Of a stretch of 31,817 bases of DNA, positions 20,497 through 28,720 are shown piece after piece. Origin of the DNA: CAZHWT01 sp964536215 (lineage in GTDB: Bacteria; Patescibacteriota; CAZHWT01). The position numbers were made by a program, and so were the translations under genes. The stretch spans positions 1-31,817 of the forward strand of contig CAZHWT010000012.1 in NCBI GenBank assembly GCA_964536215.1, given 5' to 3'. The notes under the pieces are model-generated. The model was not told where the DNA came from and ran no database searches. It was given only the letters and a program-made list of their open reading frames with translations. The first letter of the stretch is position 1; each line of letters opens with the position of its first letter.

Positions 20497-23202
20497 ATGG
20501 CCACAACGCGATTACCGCAGCCGGGCGGGGATGAGGGGAGCTGGGGGAGTATTTTAAATGAATTCCTGGAGGTGTCGCATGAGGCGGATGGGAAGTTAAA
20601 GACTGAGGCTCTGGGCAGTAAAGCGGATAAGGCGGCATTGGATGCGCATATTGACGACACCAGCGGAGCGCATGCGGCATCAGCTATCTCGTTCTCCCCC
20701 ACCGGTTCAGTATCGGCGACTACTGTGCAGGCAGCTATTGAGGAGGTGGCGACTGAGGCTGGTGGCGGCGGTGGGGTAAGTTTATCTGACTCAGATCCGG
20801 CTGATTTGGCGGCTACGGCGAGCGCCGGGTCTTCGGCGGATGTGGCTCGGGCAGATCATGTGCACTCTTATGATGGGCTGGCAACGGACGCTGAGTTGAG
20901 CACTCATACCGGAAACGCCACGATTCACCGGTCGATTAACGATGCCGGCACTGGTGCTACGGATTTGTGGAGTGCCAGTAAAATTTCGACTGAGTTAGCG
21001 GGGAAGGCGGGCACCTCTCATACTCACACTTCGGCAGCTGTCACAGATTTTGCTGAGGCAGTGCGGGACGCGATTGGGTCAGCTTTGCAGGCTGGAGATA
21101 ATGTGACTATCACTCCGGATGACGACGCTGACACGATTACTATTGCGGCAACCGCGGGAGGGGGCGGTGAAGCTAATCTGGCGGTTAATCGTACGGCTAC
21201 TACTGTAGTGGTTACGTCAGATACGGGGACAGATGCGACTATTGTGGCGGCGGATGGGTCTAATGCTGGAGTAATGACGGCAGCGGACCAGGTCAAGTTG
21301 GCTGGGATTGCGACGGGAGCTACGGCTAACGACACGGACGTTAATTTGAAAAATAGAGCCAATCACACTGGGTCTCAGGCTGCCTCGACCATTTCTGATT
21401 TTGCTGAGGCGGTCGACGATCGGTTGAACACAGTGATTGTGGCGGGTGCTGGGATTTCCAAGACCTACGATGATGGGGCCAATACGCTGACGTTGGCGGC
21501 TTCTGGTGGCGGGGCGAGTTCTTTGGACGAGTTGAGCGATGTGGCGGTGACGACGCCAGCGGCGGGTCAGGTGTTGGCATATAGTGGGAGTGCGTTTGCT
21601 AACCGAGCCGATACGGTTATTAATGTAAAAGATTTTGGAGCGACTGGCGATGGTTCGACTGATGATACTTCGGCTATTCAGTCGGCTATTACGGCGGCGG
21701 CAGGCAGGACGGTGTATTTCCCAAAACCTGCAGTGGCTTATGTTTTGACTGGGACGGTTACTGTTTCCAGCAGTACAACTTTGAAGGGTGATGAGGCGAC
21801 GCTTAAGCGGACTGGGACGACGTCGGATATGGTGGTTATTAATTCCGCGACCGATGTAAAACTGGAAGGGTTGCAGCTGGTGGGAGATTATGTTTCGGGC
21901 GGTTTGAATGGTGATGCAGCGGTGGGAGTTACAGATAGTAGCCGAATTTCAATTGTGGCCTGCCAATTTATGGCGCTGCACTGCGTCGGAGTGGGAATGC
22001 AGAATGGGCAGGATGTTGTGGTTGAGCGATGTACGTTTACGACACTGGGTGGTTCTGGGGTGCGGATGAACGAGACGACGGGCGAAGGTAGGGTTAATGC
22101 TCGTATTTGGGTGCGGGATAATGTGTTTACGGATTGCCAAAAGTCAGATGTGTGGGGCCATGGCGCGGTACAGGCGCATGATGGCGGAACGGTTCACAAT
22201 AAGGTCTGGGTGCAGAATAACGTAATTGACACCTGTCATGTGGGGGTGGGATTAGACTTGGTGGCGGACGGGGTGGTGGAGAATAACCATATCCGTAATT
22301 GTCTGGGTGAGGGGATTGCCTTGTCTGGAAACCGGATTGAAGTGGTAGGCAATGATGTCGATACGACGGCTGCAGCGGGTATTTTGATGTGGGTGAATGC
22401 TAATTTGACTGATGTGCGCATTACGCACAACCGGGTGAGTAATGGGGCGCAAGGGGTAGGGCTGGTGTTTGGGACCGATGGGGTTAAGCTGAGTCGTGCC
22501 TTGGTGGCGTTTAATCAGCTAAACAATTGCAATATTGCCGTGCAGACATATTTGGACGGGGCTAGTTCGGGATATGGCTATGAAAATGTGGTGGTGGCGC
22601 TGAACGATTTGACGGGGTCAACGACGTCTAGCTATAACGTGGTGGCGGGGGCCGATGGCAGCTATGTTGGGTTTTATCATAATCTGACTGGGGATGTGTC
22701 TGGAGTGCCGGTGTTATCGACGGGCGGATTGCAGGGTGAAATGCAGTTGATTGGTGGAGCGGCCGACGTAGAATCGGTGGAGCGATTATTGACCCTATCT
22801 CACCGAGATAGTGGATCGGAGAATCAGGCTTCGGAGATACAGGTGATGGGTACATTTTCTCCTGAGAATCCGAACGATAAGTTGGCCGGTGTTGGCATGC
22901 GCAAGATGGGGCCTTATGCCAATAACGTAGATTTGGCTTTGTATGCGTACGGTAGTGGGGCAAAAGTAGAAGCGGTGACCTTGAGCGAGGATGGAACTAA
23001 GATTGCCGGAAGTCTGAACCATGATGGTTCGACGGTAGGGTTTTTTGGGTCTACGCCAGTGACCAAACCGACGGCGTTAACCACCAGTGATGCTAGTGCG
23101 GTTAATTCGGGTGATGCGACCACTGATATGGTGATTACTAATTTGCGGACTCGGATAGATGAGTTGGAAGCAAAGCTTCAAGCACTCGGACTTTTGAGTT
23201 AG
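20497..23202 (+). CDS. phage tail-spike-like surface protein with pectate-lyase-type beta-helix (901 aa)
   Basis: GGGAGG is 8 nt before the ATG. Domains by eye: an N-terminal head-binding-like segment MATTRLPQPGGDEGSWGSIL, then stalk-like repeats (SDPADLAATASAGSSADVAR, ATDAELSTHTGNATIHR, SHTHTSAAVTDFAEAVRDAI, GDNVTITPDDDADTITIAAT), about residues 60-370. A pectate_lyase_3-type start, VINVKDFGATGDGSTDDTSA, follows at about 375, then a right-handed beta-helix to about 740. A tail-fibre-like end, GFFGSTPVTKPTAL, and a short coiled coil, RTRIDELEAKLQALGLL, close the protein. There is no signal peptide. The architecture matches phage tail spikes and is expected to trimerise and bind or cleave a glycan. 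No other phage structural gene is nearby. Confidence 0.85.
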   Translation: MATTRLPQPGGDEGSWGSILNEFLEVSHEADGKLKTEALGSKADKAALDAHIDDTSGAHAASAISFSPTGSVSATTVQAAIEEVATEAGGGGGVSLSDSDPADLAATASAGSSADVARADHVHSYDGLATDAELSTHTGNATIHRSINDAGTGATDLWSASKISTELAGKAGTSHTHTSAAVTDFAEAVRDAIGSALQAGDNVTITPDDDADTITIAATAGGGGEANLAVNRTATTVVVTSDTGTDATIVAADGSNAGVMTAADQVKLAGIATGATANDTDVNLKNRANHTGSQAASTISDFAEAVDDRLNTVIVAGAGISKTYDDGANTLTLAASGGGASSLDELSDVAVTTPAAGQVLAYSGSAFANRADTVINVKDFGATGDGSTDDTSAIQSAITAAAGRTVYFPKPAVAYVLTGTVTVSSSTTLKGDEATLKRTGTTSDMVVINSATDVKLEGLQLVGDYVSGGLNGDAAVGVTDSSRISIVACQFMALHCVGVGMQNGQDVVVERCTFTTLGGSGVRMNETTGEGRVNARIWVRDNVFTDCQKSDVWGHGAVQAHDGGTVHNKVWVQNNVIDTCHVGVGLDLVADGVVENNHIRNCLGEGIALSGNRIEVVGNDVDTTAAAGILMWVNANLTDVRITHNRVSNGAQGVGLVFGTDGVKLSRALVAFNQLNNCNIAVQTYLDGASSGYGYENVVVALNDLTGSTTSSYNVVAGADGSYVGFYHNLTGDVSGVPVLSTGGLQGEMQLIGGAADVESVERLLTLSHRDSGSENQASEIQVMGTFSPENPNDKLAGVGMRKMGPYANNVDLALYAYGSGAKVEAVTLSEDGTKIAGSLNHDGSTVGFFGSTPVTKPTALTTSDASAVNSGDATTDMVITNLRTRIDELEAKLQALGLLS

Positions 23203-23261
23203 GCTAATTTCGGGTACTTGCATGTTTGTTTGTTTAAGCGTAGTTTAGTAGCTAGTTGCAC

Positions 23262-23267
23262 TATTAT
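23262..23267 (+). promoter_or_regulatory. -10 box of the second tail-spike gene (leaderless)
   Basis: TATTAT ends 8 nt before the ATG at 23276. No Shine-Dalgarno is present. Confidence 0.4.
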
Positions 23268-23275
23268 TAGCAATT

Positions 23276-25831
23276 ATGTCACATACTCGACTGCCAATAC
23301 CTGGTGGAGATGACGGTACGTGGGGAGCTCTATTGAACGAGTTTCTGCGGGTGGAACATGCCGATGATGGCTCTTTAAAGCCGTCAGCTTCTCTGGCTAC
23401 CAAAGCAGACCAGTCGGCACTCGAGGCTCATATTACCAATACCGCCGGGGCTCATTTAGCTTCGGCGATTGCTTTTTCTCCAACAGGATCAATTTCGGCT
23501 ACGGATGTACAAGCGGCCATTTCTGAAGTAGCAGCAGAGTTAGCCAGCGGCAGTGTGGCATTTTCAGACCAAGCAGCTCTTAATTTGGCAGCCTCAGCCT
23601 CAGCTGGTGTGGCAACTGAAGCAGCGCGTGCTGATCATGTTCACTCTTATGCTGGCTTAGCGACCGATGCGGAATTGAGTGATCACACGGGTGACGCTAC
23701 TATTCACCGTTCAATTAACGATTCCGGGACGGCAGCAACAGATTTATGGAGCGCTAATAAGATTTCGACGGACTTGGCTGGTAAGGCCGCTAGCTCACAT
23801 ACGCATACAGCTGCTAACGTAACCGACTTTAGCGAAGCGGTGGATGACAGGGTCAATACATTGATTGTGGCGGGGAGTGGGGTGACTAAGTTATACGATG
23901 ACACCGCAAATACTTTGACGCTTAGCGCGAGTGGTGGCGGTGTGGATTCAGTTAATACTCAGACGGGTGCTGTAGTACTTGATGCGGACGATATTGATGA
24001 TACCAGCACAACTAACAAATTTGCTTCTGCTAGCCAGCTAAGCGATATATCCTCTAATACTGCGGCTCGACATACGCACGCCAATTCTGGAGTGCTGGCG
24101 GCGACGACGGCATCGTTTACAACTGCCGGTGAAACAAAGTTGAATGGTATTGCTGTAGGCGCGACAGCTAATAGCCCGGATGCGACCTTATTGGCCAGAG
24201 CCAACCACACTGGCACTCAAGCTTCATCGACTATAAGCGATTTTGCCGAAACAGTTCGGGATACGATGGGGTCTGCCTTGACGGCTGGTTCCAATATAAC
24301 CATTACGCCAAATGATGCGGGGGATAGTATTACCATTGCCGCGACTGGTGGCGCCAGTCCTTTTATTATGTCCTCAGACTATGGCCTGGATACGACCGGG
24401 ACAGTTGACGTCTCAACGGCACTGAACAATTTCTTGCTGGATCTTAGTACTTCCGGACGTCCCGGTATGCTGGAGCCAGGAACCTACCGCTGTGAGGATG
24501 TTATCTGGCCAAAAAGTAACACAACCCTCTATGCTTATGGGGCGACGCTGGTACACAACATGCCGGCCGTGGTTGGGGTTAACGATTGGGATCAACTTTT
24601 CCGAATTCAGCACGCAGACAATGTGAAAATTATTGGTCTAACGGTCAATGGTTACCAGGAAGGGTTTCCGTCCGATACAGAGTTTCGACATGCGATCTCT
24701 ATTCTGGGCGGATCTAATATCTTATTGCGCGATGTAGTGGGCTATAACGCCAAAGGGGATGGCATTTATATTGGCCACCACAACACGGATGGAACTATCC
24801 CGCCAGTCAACGTAGTCATTGAACATGTTTATTGCCACGATAACTATCGACAAGGAATGAGTGTTGGGTCGGCGGATGGTTTGTATGTTAGCGACTCGCT
24901 CTTTGCAGATACAATCGGTACGTTGCCGGCATGTGGCATTGATATTGAGCCGGATGCAAATGATCAAACGTGTCGCGATATTCATTTTACTCGGTGCCGC
25001 TTTACTGGTAATGATAACCAAGGGGTGCGCATATCCCTGATTGCTGGTGGGCAGGCTATCCAGCATGGTATTAGCTTTAGGGATTGCTGGATAGATAACA
25101 ATGTTAGTGACGGCGTGCAGATTGTTAATGGAGTTGACGTGATCTTTGACGGCTGCACAATGGAAGGGAATGGCGACACCGTGACGACTAATGGCTCAGG
25201 CTTGAATGTTGTGCAGGGGACTAATCGAAATATTACCGTACAAAATTGTTTTATTCGAGGTAACTTATATAACGGCATGGTCTTGACCGGACAGGTGGCT
25301 TCAACGACCATCACGGGAATGCAGATTATTGATAATTTTATTGCTGGTAACGCTACCGATGATTCGCCTTGGGGAGCTGGTATCCAACTGGGTGGGGTAG
25401 CGGTCGGAACGATTACTGACCTACTGATAGCTAGAAATACGATTGGTGATGTTGGCGAGGCGATTCAAGGCCCTCCAATCCAGTCGCACGCAAATGTGAC
25501 TATTGTTAACGGCAGAGTGCACGATAATATCTTGCGGGTGAGCGAGGACAATGGTTCGATTATTAGCGGGGCGGATGCGTTGGCGTTGTCATTTAGGGAT
25601 AATGTCGGCTACGTAACTCGTACGAGTGGGCGGACTGGAGGTCGGACCGATGGAGGCCTGATAAACCACCAGCTGGCAGGTACACCAACAAAGGCTGGGG
25701 TCACCGGTAGCGTGGCTGGAGAGATTGTCACCATTACTACGCTGGGAGCCACAGCTTTGACGATCGCGATTAAGAAGGCAGACGGATCGTCCGGGACCTC
25801 TCAAGCAGTATCCTGGTGGGCTGAGATGTAG
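23276..25831 (+). CDS. second tail-spike-like beta-helix protein, paralogue (851 aa)
   Basis: The N-terminus MSHTRLPIPGGDDGTWGALL and the stalk repeats (ATDAELSDHTGDATIHR, SHTHTAANVTDFSEAVDDRV) align clearly with the 901-aa neighbour. An additional stalk module (TQTGAVVLDADDIDDTST) precedes the beta-helix. The helix (about residues 365-790) is different in sequence, with repeated short turns such as VVIEHVYCHDNYRQG. The end, AGTPTKAGVTGSVAG to AVSWWAEM, resembles another tail-fibre C-terminal type. Thus the two share head and stalk but carry distinct receptor-binding parts. No signal peptide, no Shine-Dalgarno. In sampled lines of the N-terminal half C is about equal to or above G, unlike most of the window. 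Confidence 0.84.
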   Translation: MSHTRLPIPGGDDGTWGALLNEFLRVEHADDGSLKPSASLATKADQSALEAHITNTAGAHLASAIAFSPTGSISATDVQAAISEVAAELASGSVAFSDQAALNLAASASAGVATEAARADHVHSYAGLATDAELSDHTGDATIHRSINDSGTAATDLWSANKISTDLAGKAASSHTHTAANVTDFSEAVDDRVNTLIVAGSGVTKLYDDTANTLTLSASGGGVDSVNTQTGAVVLDADDIDDTSTTNKFASASQLSDISSNTAARHTHANSGVLAATTASFTTAGETKLNGIAVGATANSPDATLLARANHTGTQASSTISDFAETVRDTMGSALTAGSNITITPNDAGDSITIAATGGASPFIMSSDYGLDTTGTVDVSTALNNFLLDLSTSGRPGMLEPGTYRCEDVIWPKSNTTLYAYGATLVHNMPAVVGVNDWDQLFRIQHADNVKIIGLTVNGYQEGFPSDTEFRHAISILGGSNILLRDVVGYNAKGDGIYIGHHNTDGTIPPVNVVIEHVYCHDNYRQGMSVGSADGLYVSDSLFADTIGTLPACGIDIEPDANDQTCRDIHFTRCRFTGNDNQGVRISLIAGGQAIQHGISFRDCWIDNNVSDGVQIVNGVDVIFDGCTMEGNGDTVTTNGSGLNVVQGTNRNITVQNCFIRGNLYNGMVLTGQVASTTITGMQIIDNFIAGNATDDSPWGAGIQLGGVAVGTITDLLIARNTIGDVGEAIQGPPIQSHANVTIVNGRVHDNILRVSEDNGSIISGADALALSFRDNVGYVTRTSGRTGGRTDGGLINHQLAGTPTKAGVTGSVAGEIVTITTLGATALTIAIKKADGSSGTSQAVSWWAEM

Positions 25832-26077
25832 CTGGTTTGGTGGTTCGAGCGCGATAGTTTCATTTTACTATTAAGATCTGCATACAGAATAATGCAATTG
25901 TCAGTTTGACGACCCGCGATAGCTTGACGGTGATCGATATTCGTTTGTCAGCAGCGTGGAGATAGCCGAGGCGCTGGTTGGCAGTACTAATGTTGATACT
26001 AACAACATTGCCCGCTAGTGTAGCTTGACTTTTATGACCATTCGGGTCAGTATTGAGAGTATACGAAAGGTGTTTAT
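25832..26077. other. intergenic region before tatA
   Basis: About 245 bp without a supported gene. It holds a hairpin AATGTTG/CAACATT (25989-26009), a small GACC/GGTC hairpin near 26036-26048 and a TTGACT -35-like site (about 26027) that may serve tatA. Confidence 0.5.
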
Positions 26078-26248
26078 ATGTTTGGCTTAGGTGCACCAGA
26101 ATTAATAATTATTTTAGTTATCCTGCTGCTATTATTTGGCGGTAAAAAGTTGCCGGAATTATCGCGCAGCATTGGCGATTCGTTGCGGGAAATTCGGGGT
26201 GGCTTAGGGGACGATACGACCTCCAGCAAGAAGACTAAAAAGTCATAA
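26078..26248 (+). CDS. tatA: Sec-independent protein translocase TatA
   Basis: A 56-aa pore-forming subunit of the twin-arginine translocon, which moves folded proteins across the cytoplasmic membrane. The sequence MFGLGAPELIIILVILLLLF is followed by the conserved FGGKKLPELSRSIGDSL: the FG hinge at F20-G21, LPEL, then the amphipathic helix. It ends with a short charged tail, SSKKTKKS. AAAGGTG lies 6 nt before the ATG. tatC starts 11 nt after the stop. No separate TatB is seen, as in minimal TatAC systems. Confidence 0.93.
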   Translation: MFGLGAPELIIILVILLLLFGGKKLPELSRSIGDSLREIRGGLGDDTTSSKKTKKS

Positions 26249-26259
26249 GGCGGTGAGGC

Positions 26260-27186
26260 ATGGCTCGCCAGCAACGACGGCCTTTGGCGGAACATATCGA
26301 TGAATTACGCACCAGGTTGGGCTGGTGTGTTTTGGCGTTGATTATTGGCAGCGCTTTGGGGTATTGGTGGCAGGCAACACTATTGCAGATTCTGGTCTCG
26401 CCATTGGCGGAGAAGTTGTACTATACCTCGCCTGGGGGTGGGTTTAGTTTAATAATTCAGATTTGTTTGGGATTCGGCGTGGTCGTCACTATCCCGGTGT
26501 TTATTTTCCATTTATTGCGATTTGTGGGACCGGCTTTGCCCCGGCAATCTGGTCGGTTTGTGGGGACTATTTTGGCGGCCTCCTGTGTACTAGTGGCGGC
26601 CGGGATTAGTTTTGCGTATTTTGTTAGTTTGCCGGCCTCGTTGCACTTTTTGAAAGAGTTTTCAACTGATCAAGTGCAAGCGCTGATTACGACTGATACG
26701 TACATGTCGTTTGTGACGTTGTATTTGGCCGGCTTTGCCCTATTATTTCAATTGCCACTGCTATTACTGGTCATTAATAGCCTTACGCCGTTGCCACCCC
26801 GAACGTTGCTCAAGCAGGTGCGCTGGGTAATTTTGATTAGTTTTGTGGCAGCGGCTATTTTGACGCCAACTCCCGATCCGATGAATCAGGCGATTATGGC
26901 GGTGCCAATTATCGTGTTGTACTTAGTTTCGGTAGTCTTAATCTGGGCGGTGAACCGGAAAGTGAAGTTTAGCGGCTCACGAGACGACATGCTGGTTAAT
27001 TTGCGGGAGCAGTTGATGGATTTGTCTCATGCTAAGTTGGTGGCTCGGCAGCGAGCGGCAGCGGCGGACGGCCGTACGGGCATGTTGTGTGAGTGGGAGG
27101 ATAAGCGGTGGGGTAAGTTGCGGCGCAAGTTGGTGACCTTTGAGCATGAAGGGCGGCATGAGCTGGTGCGGATGGAGAAGAAATAG
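26260..27186 (+). CDS. tatC: Sec-independent protein translocase TatC with C-terminal extension
   Basis: TatC recognises twin-arginine signal peptides. The 308-aa protein has the N-terminal PLAEHIDELRTRL motif, six membrane segments, YMSFVTLYLAGFALLFQLPL and the conserved ILTPTPDPMNQAIMAVPII. The residue in the fourth helix that is usually Glu (FELP) reads Gln here (FQLP). About 65 residues follow the last helix (from RKVKFSG to RMEKK), basic with Trp and His, well beyond the usual TatC length of ~240-260. It is co-transcribed with tatA, and its start overlaps a GGTGAGG ribosome site. Confidence 0.94.
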   Translation: MARQQRRPLAEHIDELRTRLGWCVLALIIGSALGYWWQATLLQILVSPLAEKLYYTSPGGGFSLIIQICLGFGVVVTIPVFIFHLLRFVGPALPRQSGRFVGTILAASCVLVAAGISFAYFVSLPASLHFLKEFSTDQVQALITTDTYMSFVTLYLAGFALLFQLPLLLLVINSLTPLPPRTLLKQVRWVILISFVAAAILTPTPDPMNQAIMAVPIIVLYLVSVVLIWAVNRKVKFSGSRDDMLVNLREQLMDLSHAKLVARQRAAAADGRTGMLCEWEDKRWGKLRRKLVTFEHEGRHELVRMEKK

Positions 27187-27420
27187 GGATACGAATTGGG
27201 GGTAACATCCGAATTACGAATGGCAATGCGAATGCTGCAAATATGCGAATATGCGAATGACACGGTTCCAATATGCCTAATATACCCAATATACCCAATA
27301 CACCTTTTCCCCATGACCCCTAGGAGCCCTAGGATACCTAGGCGTTTTGTAAGTAGTGAGTAGTGAGTGGTGGGTAGTTATTCGAATAACGAATGAACGA
27401 ATAACAAATAACGAATAAAT
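27187..27420 (+). repeat. ~220-bp intergenic repeat, copy 4
   Basis: Subtype I, nearly identical to copy 1 over the gcgaatgctgcaaatatgcg to acccctaggagccctagg core. It starts directly at the tatC stop codon and ends in cgaataac words before the thioredoxin promoter. Confidence 0.92.
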
Positions 27421-27451
27421 GCATTAGCAAAATATTGGTCTAGGGTTTTGT

Positions 27452-27480
27452 TTGACAGGTTTAGGTGGGTCGGGCATAAT
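27452..27480 (+). promoter_or_regulatory. promoter of trxA
   Basis: TTGACA (27452-27457), 17 nt, CATAAT (27475-27480), 29 nt before the ATG. Confidence 0.8.
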
Positions 27481-27509
27481 GGCTGGGCTTATTACACTAA
27501 GGAGGATAT

Positions 27510-27833
27510 ATGGCGACTATAGCAGTGACAGATGCAACGTTTGAGCAGGATGTATTGAAGGCTGATAAGCCAGTGCTGGTGGATTTTTGGGCAGAGTGGT
27601 GTGGGCCATGCCGAATGATGGAGCCGATTTTGGAACAAATGTCAGAGGAGATGAAAGATCAGCTGACAATTGCTAAGCTGGATGTGGATGCGAATACAGA
27701 ATCGTCTGGCCGGTTTAATGTGATGAGCATTCCGACTATGATTTTGTTTAAGGGTGGTGAGCCAGTGGAGCAATTGGTGGGGGCTATGCCAAAGGAGGCG
27801 GTGGTGCAAAAGATTATGCCTCATTTGGCATAA
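27510..27833 (+). CDS. trxA: thioredoxin
   Basis: A 107-aa cytoplasmic disulfide reductase. The active site WCGPC has cysteines at 31 and 34, preceded by VLVDFWAE. The cis-proline is Pro75 in SIPTMILFKGG. The length and fold order are those of a standard thioredoxin, with no signal peptide. TAAGGAGG lies 7 nt before the ATG and a clear promoter is present. No thioredoxin reductase is in the window. Confidence 0.95.
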   Translation: MATIAVTDATFEQDVLKADKPVLVDFWAEWCGPCRMMEPILEQMSEEMKDQLTIAKLDVDANTESSGRFNVMSIPTMILFKGGEPVEQLVGAMPKEAVVQKIMPHLA

Positions 27834-27840
27834 TCTTTTA

Positions 27841-27894
27841 GTAGGCAAGTAGGCAAGTAGGCAAGTAGGCAAGTAGGCAAGTAGGCAAGTAGGC
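27841..27894. repeat. perfect (gtaggcaa) octamer array, 6.75 copies
   Basis: Six perfect gtaggcaa units plus gtaggc start 7 nt after the trxA stop. The same word flanks the glycosyltransferase start at about 3258-3278. As a pure array it should vary in copy number between strains. Confidence 0.95.
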
Positions 27895-27912
27895 GGGGTG
27901 GCGAATATTGGA

Positions 27913-27959
27913 AATTAATGGATGACCCTCGCGGTTACTGCGAGGGTCATCCATTAATT
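27913..27959. terminator. perfect 20-bp stem hairpin after trxA
   Basis: The arm at 27913-27932 is exactly complementary to 27940-27959 with a 7-nt loop (ggttact). The core is CCCTCGC/GCGAGGG. It lacks a T-tract on the plus strand, so it may be a terminator variant, a processing site or a transcript-end stabiliser. Confidence 0.75.
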
Positions 27960-28025
27960 GTTATGATAGCTAAAATCTTTACTCGTTCTGATACGTTACG
28001 ATAATTTACTCCTGATACCTGTTGT

Positions 28026-28054
28026 TTGACATTGTGCTAGTGTAATTGTAATCT
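28026..28054 (+). promoter_or_regulatory. promoter-like site ahead of the structured region
   Basis: TTGACA (28026-28031), 17 nt, TAATCT (28049-28054). No convincing gene follows for more than 600 nt. Confidence 0.55.
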
Positions 28055-28060
28055 ATACAT

Positions 28061-28442
28061 ACAACATTACTAGTAACTAGGGGATGCCGGTTCCTGGTAG
28101 TGTTAGCGAGAGAGCGGTTGAAAAGTAGACGATCATTTGAGGAGGCGGCGATAGTTCTTTCCCCTTGATGGTTTTGGCCGGGAGAGAAGGAGAATGACGG
28201 CATAGGTGCTTTTCGATCCAATGATGGGCTAGCTTGTAGCTGAATAATGGACCGGTTTGGCTAGAGAGTTGCCGCTATTGTTAGATGAGAGAGATATGTG
28301 AGGAAACGTATTTGTGAACATTGACCAATTGTATAGATCGTCGCGATTAGCTCGACATCGGTATTGGAATGCTGATTTGCCTCCTAGATGAGGTTTCGGC
28401 CGGGAGGCAGCAATACCACTACGTCGAGCTAGTCGTGTTTTT
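28061..28442 (+). ncRNA. candidate structured RNA upstream of GAPDH
   Basis: After the promoter the plus strand shows AACATTACTAG/CTGGTAGTGTT (11 pairs with two G-U), TTCTTTCCC/GGGAGAGAA and ATCATT/AATGAT. It ends with a long rod (28345-28434): GATTAGCTCGAC/GTCGAGCTAGTC, then GGTATTG/CAATACC, then GCCTCC/GGGAGGC, followed by five Ts. CCTC/GAGG inside the loop offers an alternative pairing. No reading frame with a ribosome site is seen. It may be two units. Function unknown. Confidence 0.45.
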
Positions 28443-28459
28443 ATGACAAGGCTGTAAAT

Positions 28460-28535
28460 GCGCCTGCGGCAAGGGCATTGGAATTCTGAGAATCAGGCTT
28501 CAGATTCTCAGACAGGCCAGCATGACCTGAGGCGC
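28460..28535. other. nested hairpin GCGCCT/AGGCGC with perfect 10-bp inner stem
   Basis: The inner TCTGAGAATC (28485-28494) pairs exactly with GATTCTCAGA (28503-28512), enclosed by GCGCCT/AGGCGC. It lies about 185 nt before the GAPDH start and could belong to its leader or to the upstream RNA. Confidence 0.5.
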
Positions 28536-28720
28536 CAAACGTCTATCACTAAGACGAATATAAAGTTGTATACGATCAGTTCTATGGGTCGACATTTGAT
28601 TTTGAGGTTAGTAGCTTAGGATTTATTATTTATTACCTTGCCTGTTCTTATTTGCTTGAAAGGCTTACAATGGTAACGAATAGACTGATAATTTGATAAC
28701 CCTTGTAAGGAGGCTGCCTA

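Noticed and set aside
20497..25831. Prophage
   Set aside because: Only the two spike-like genes are phage-like; no capsid, portal, terminase, integrase or attachment-site pair is seen in the window.
25860..26096. 78-aa minus-strand reading frame before tatA
   Set aside because: It has no ribosome site, overlaps the tatA start and has no recognisable features.
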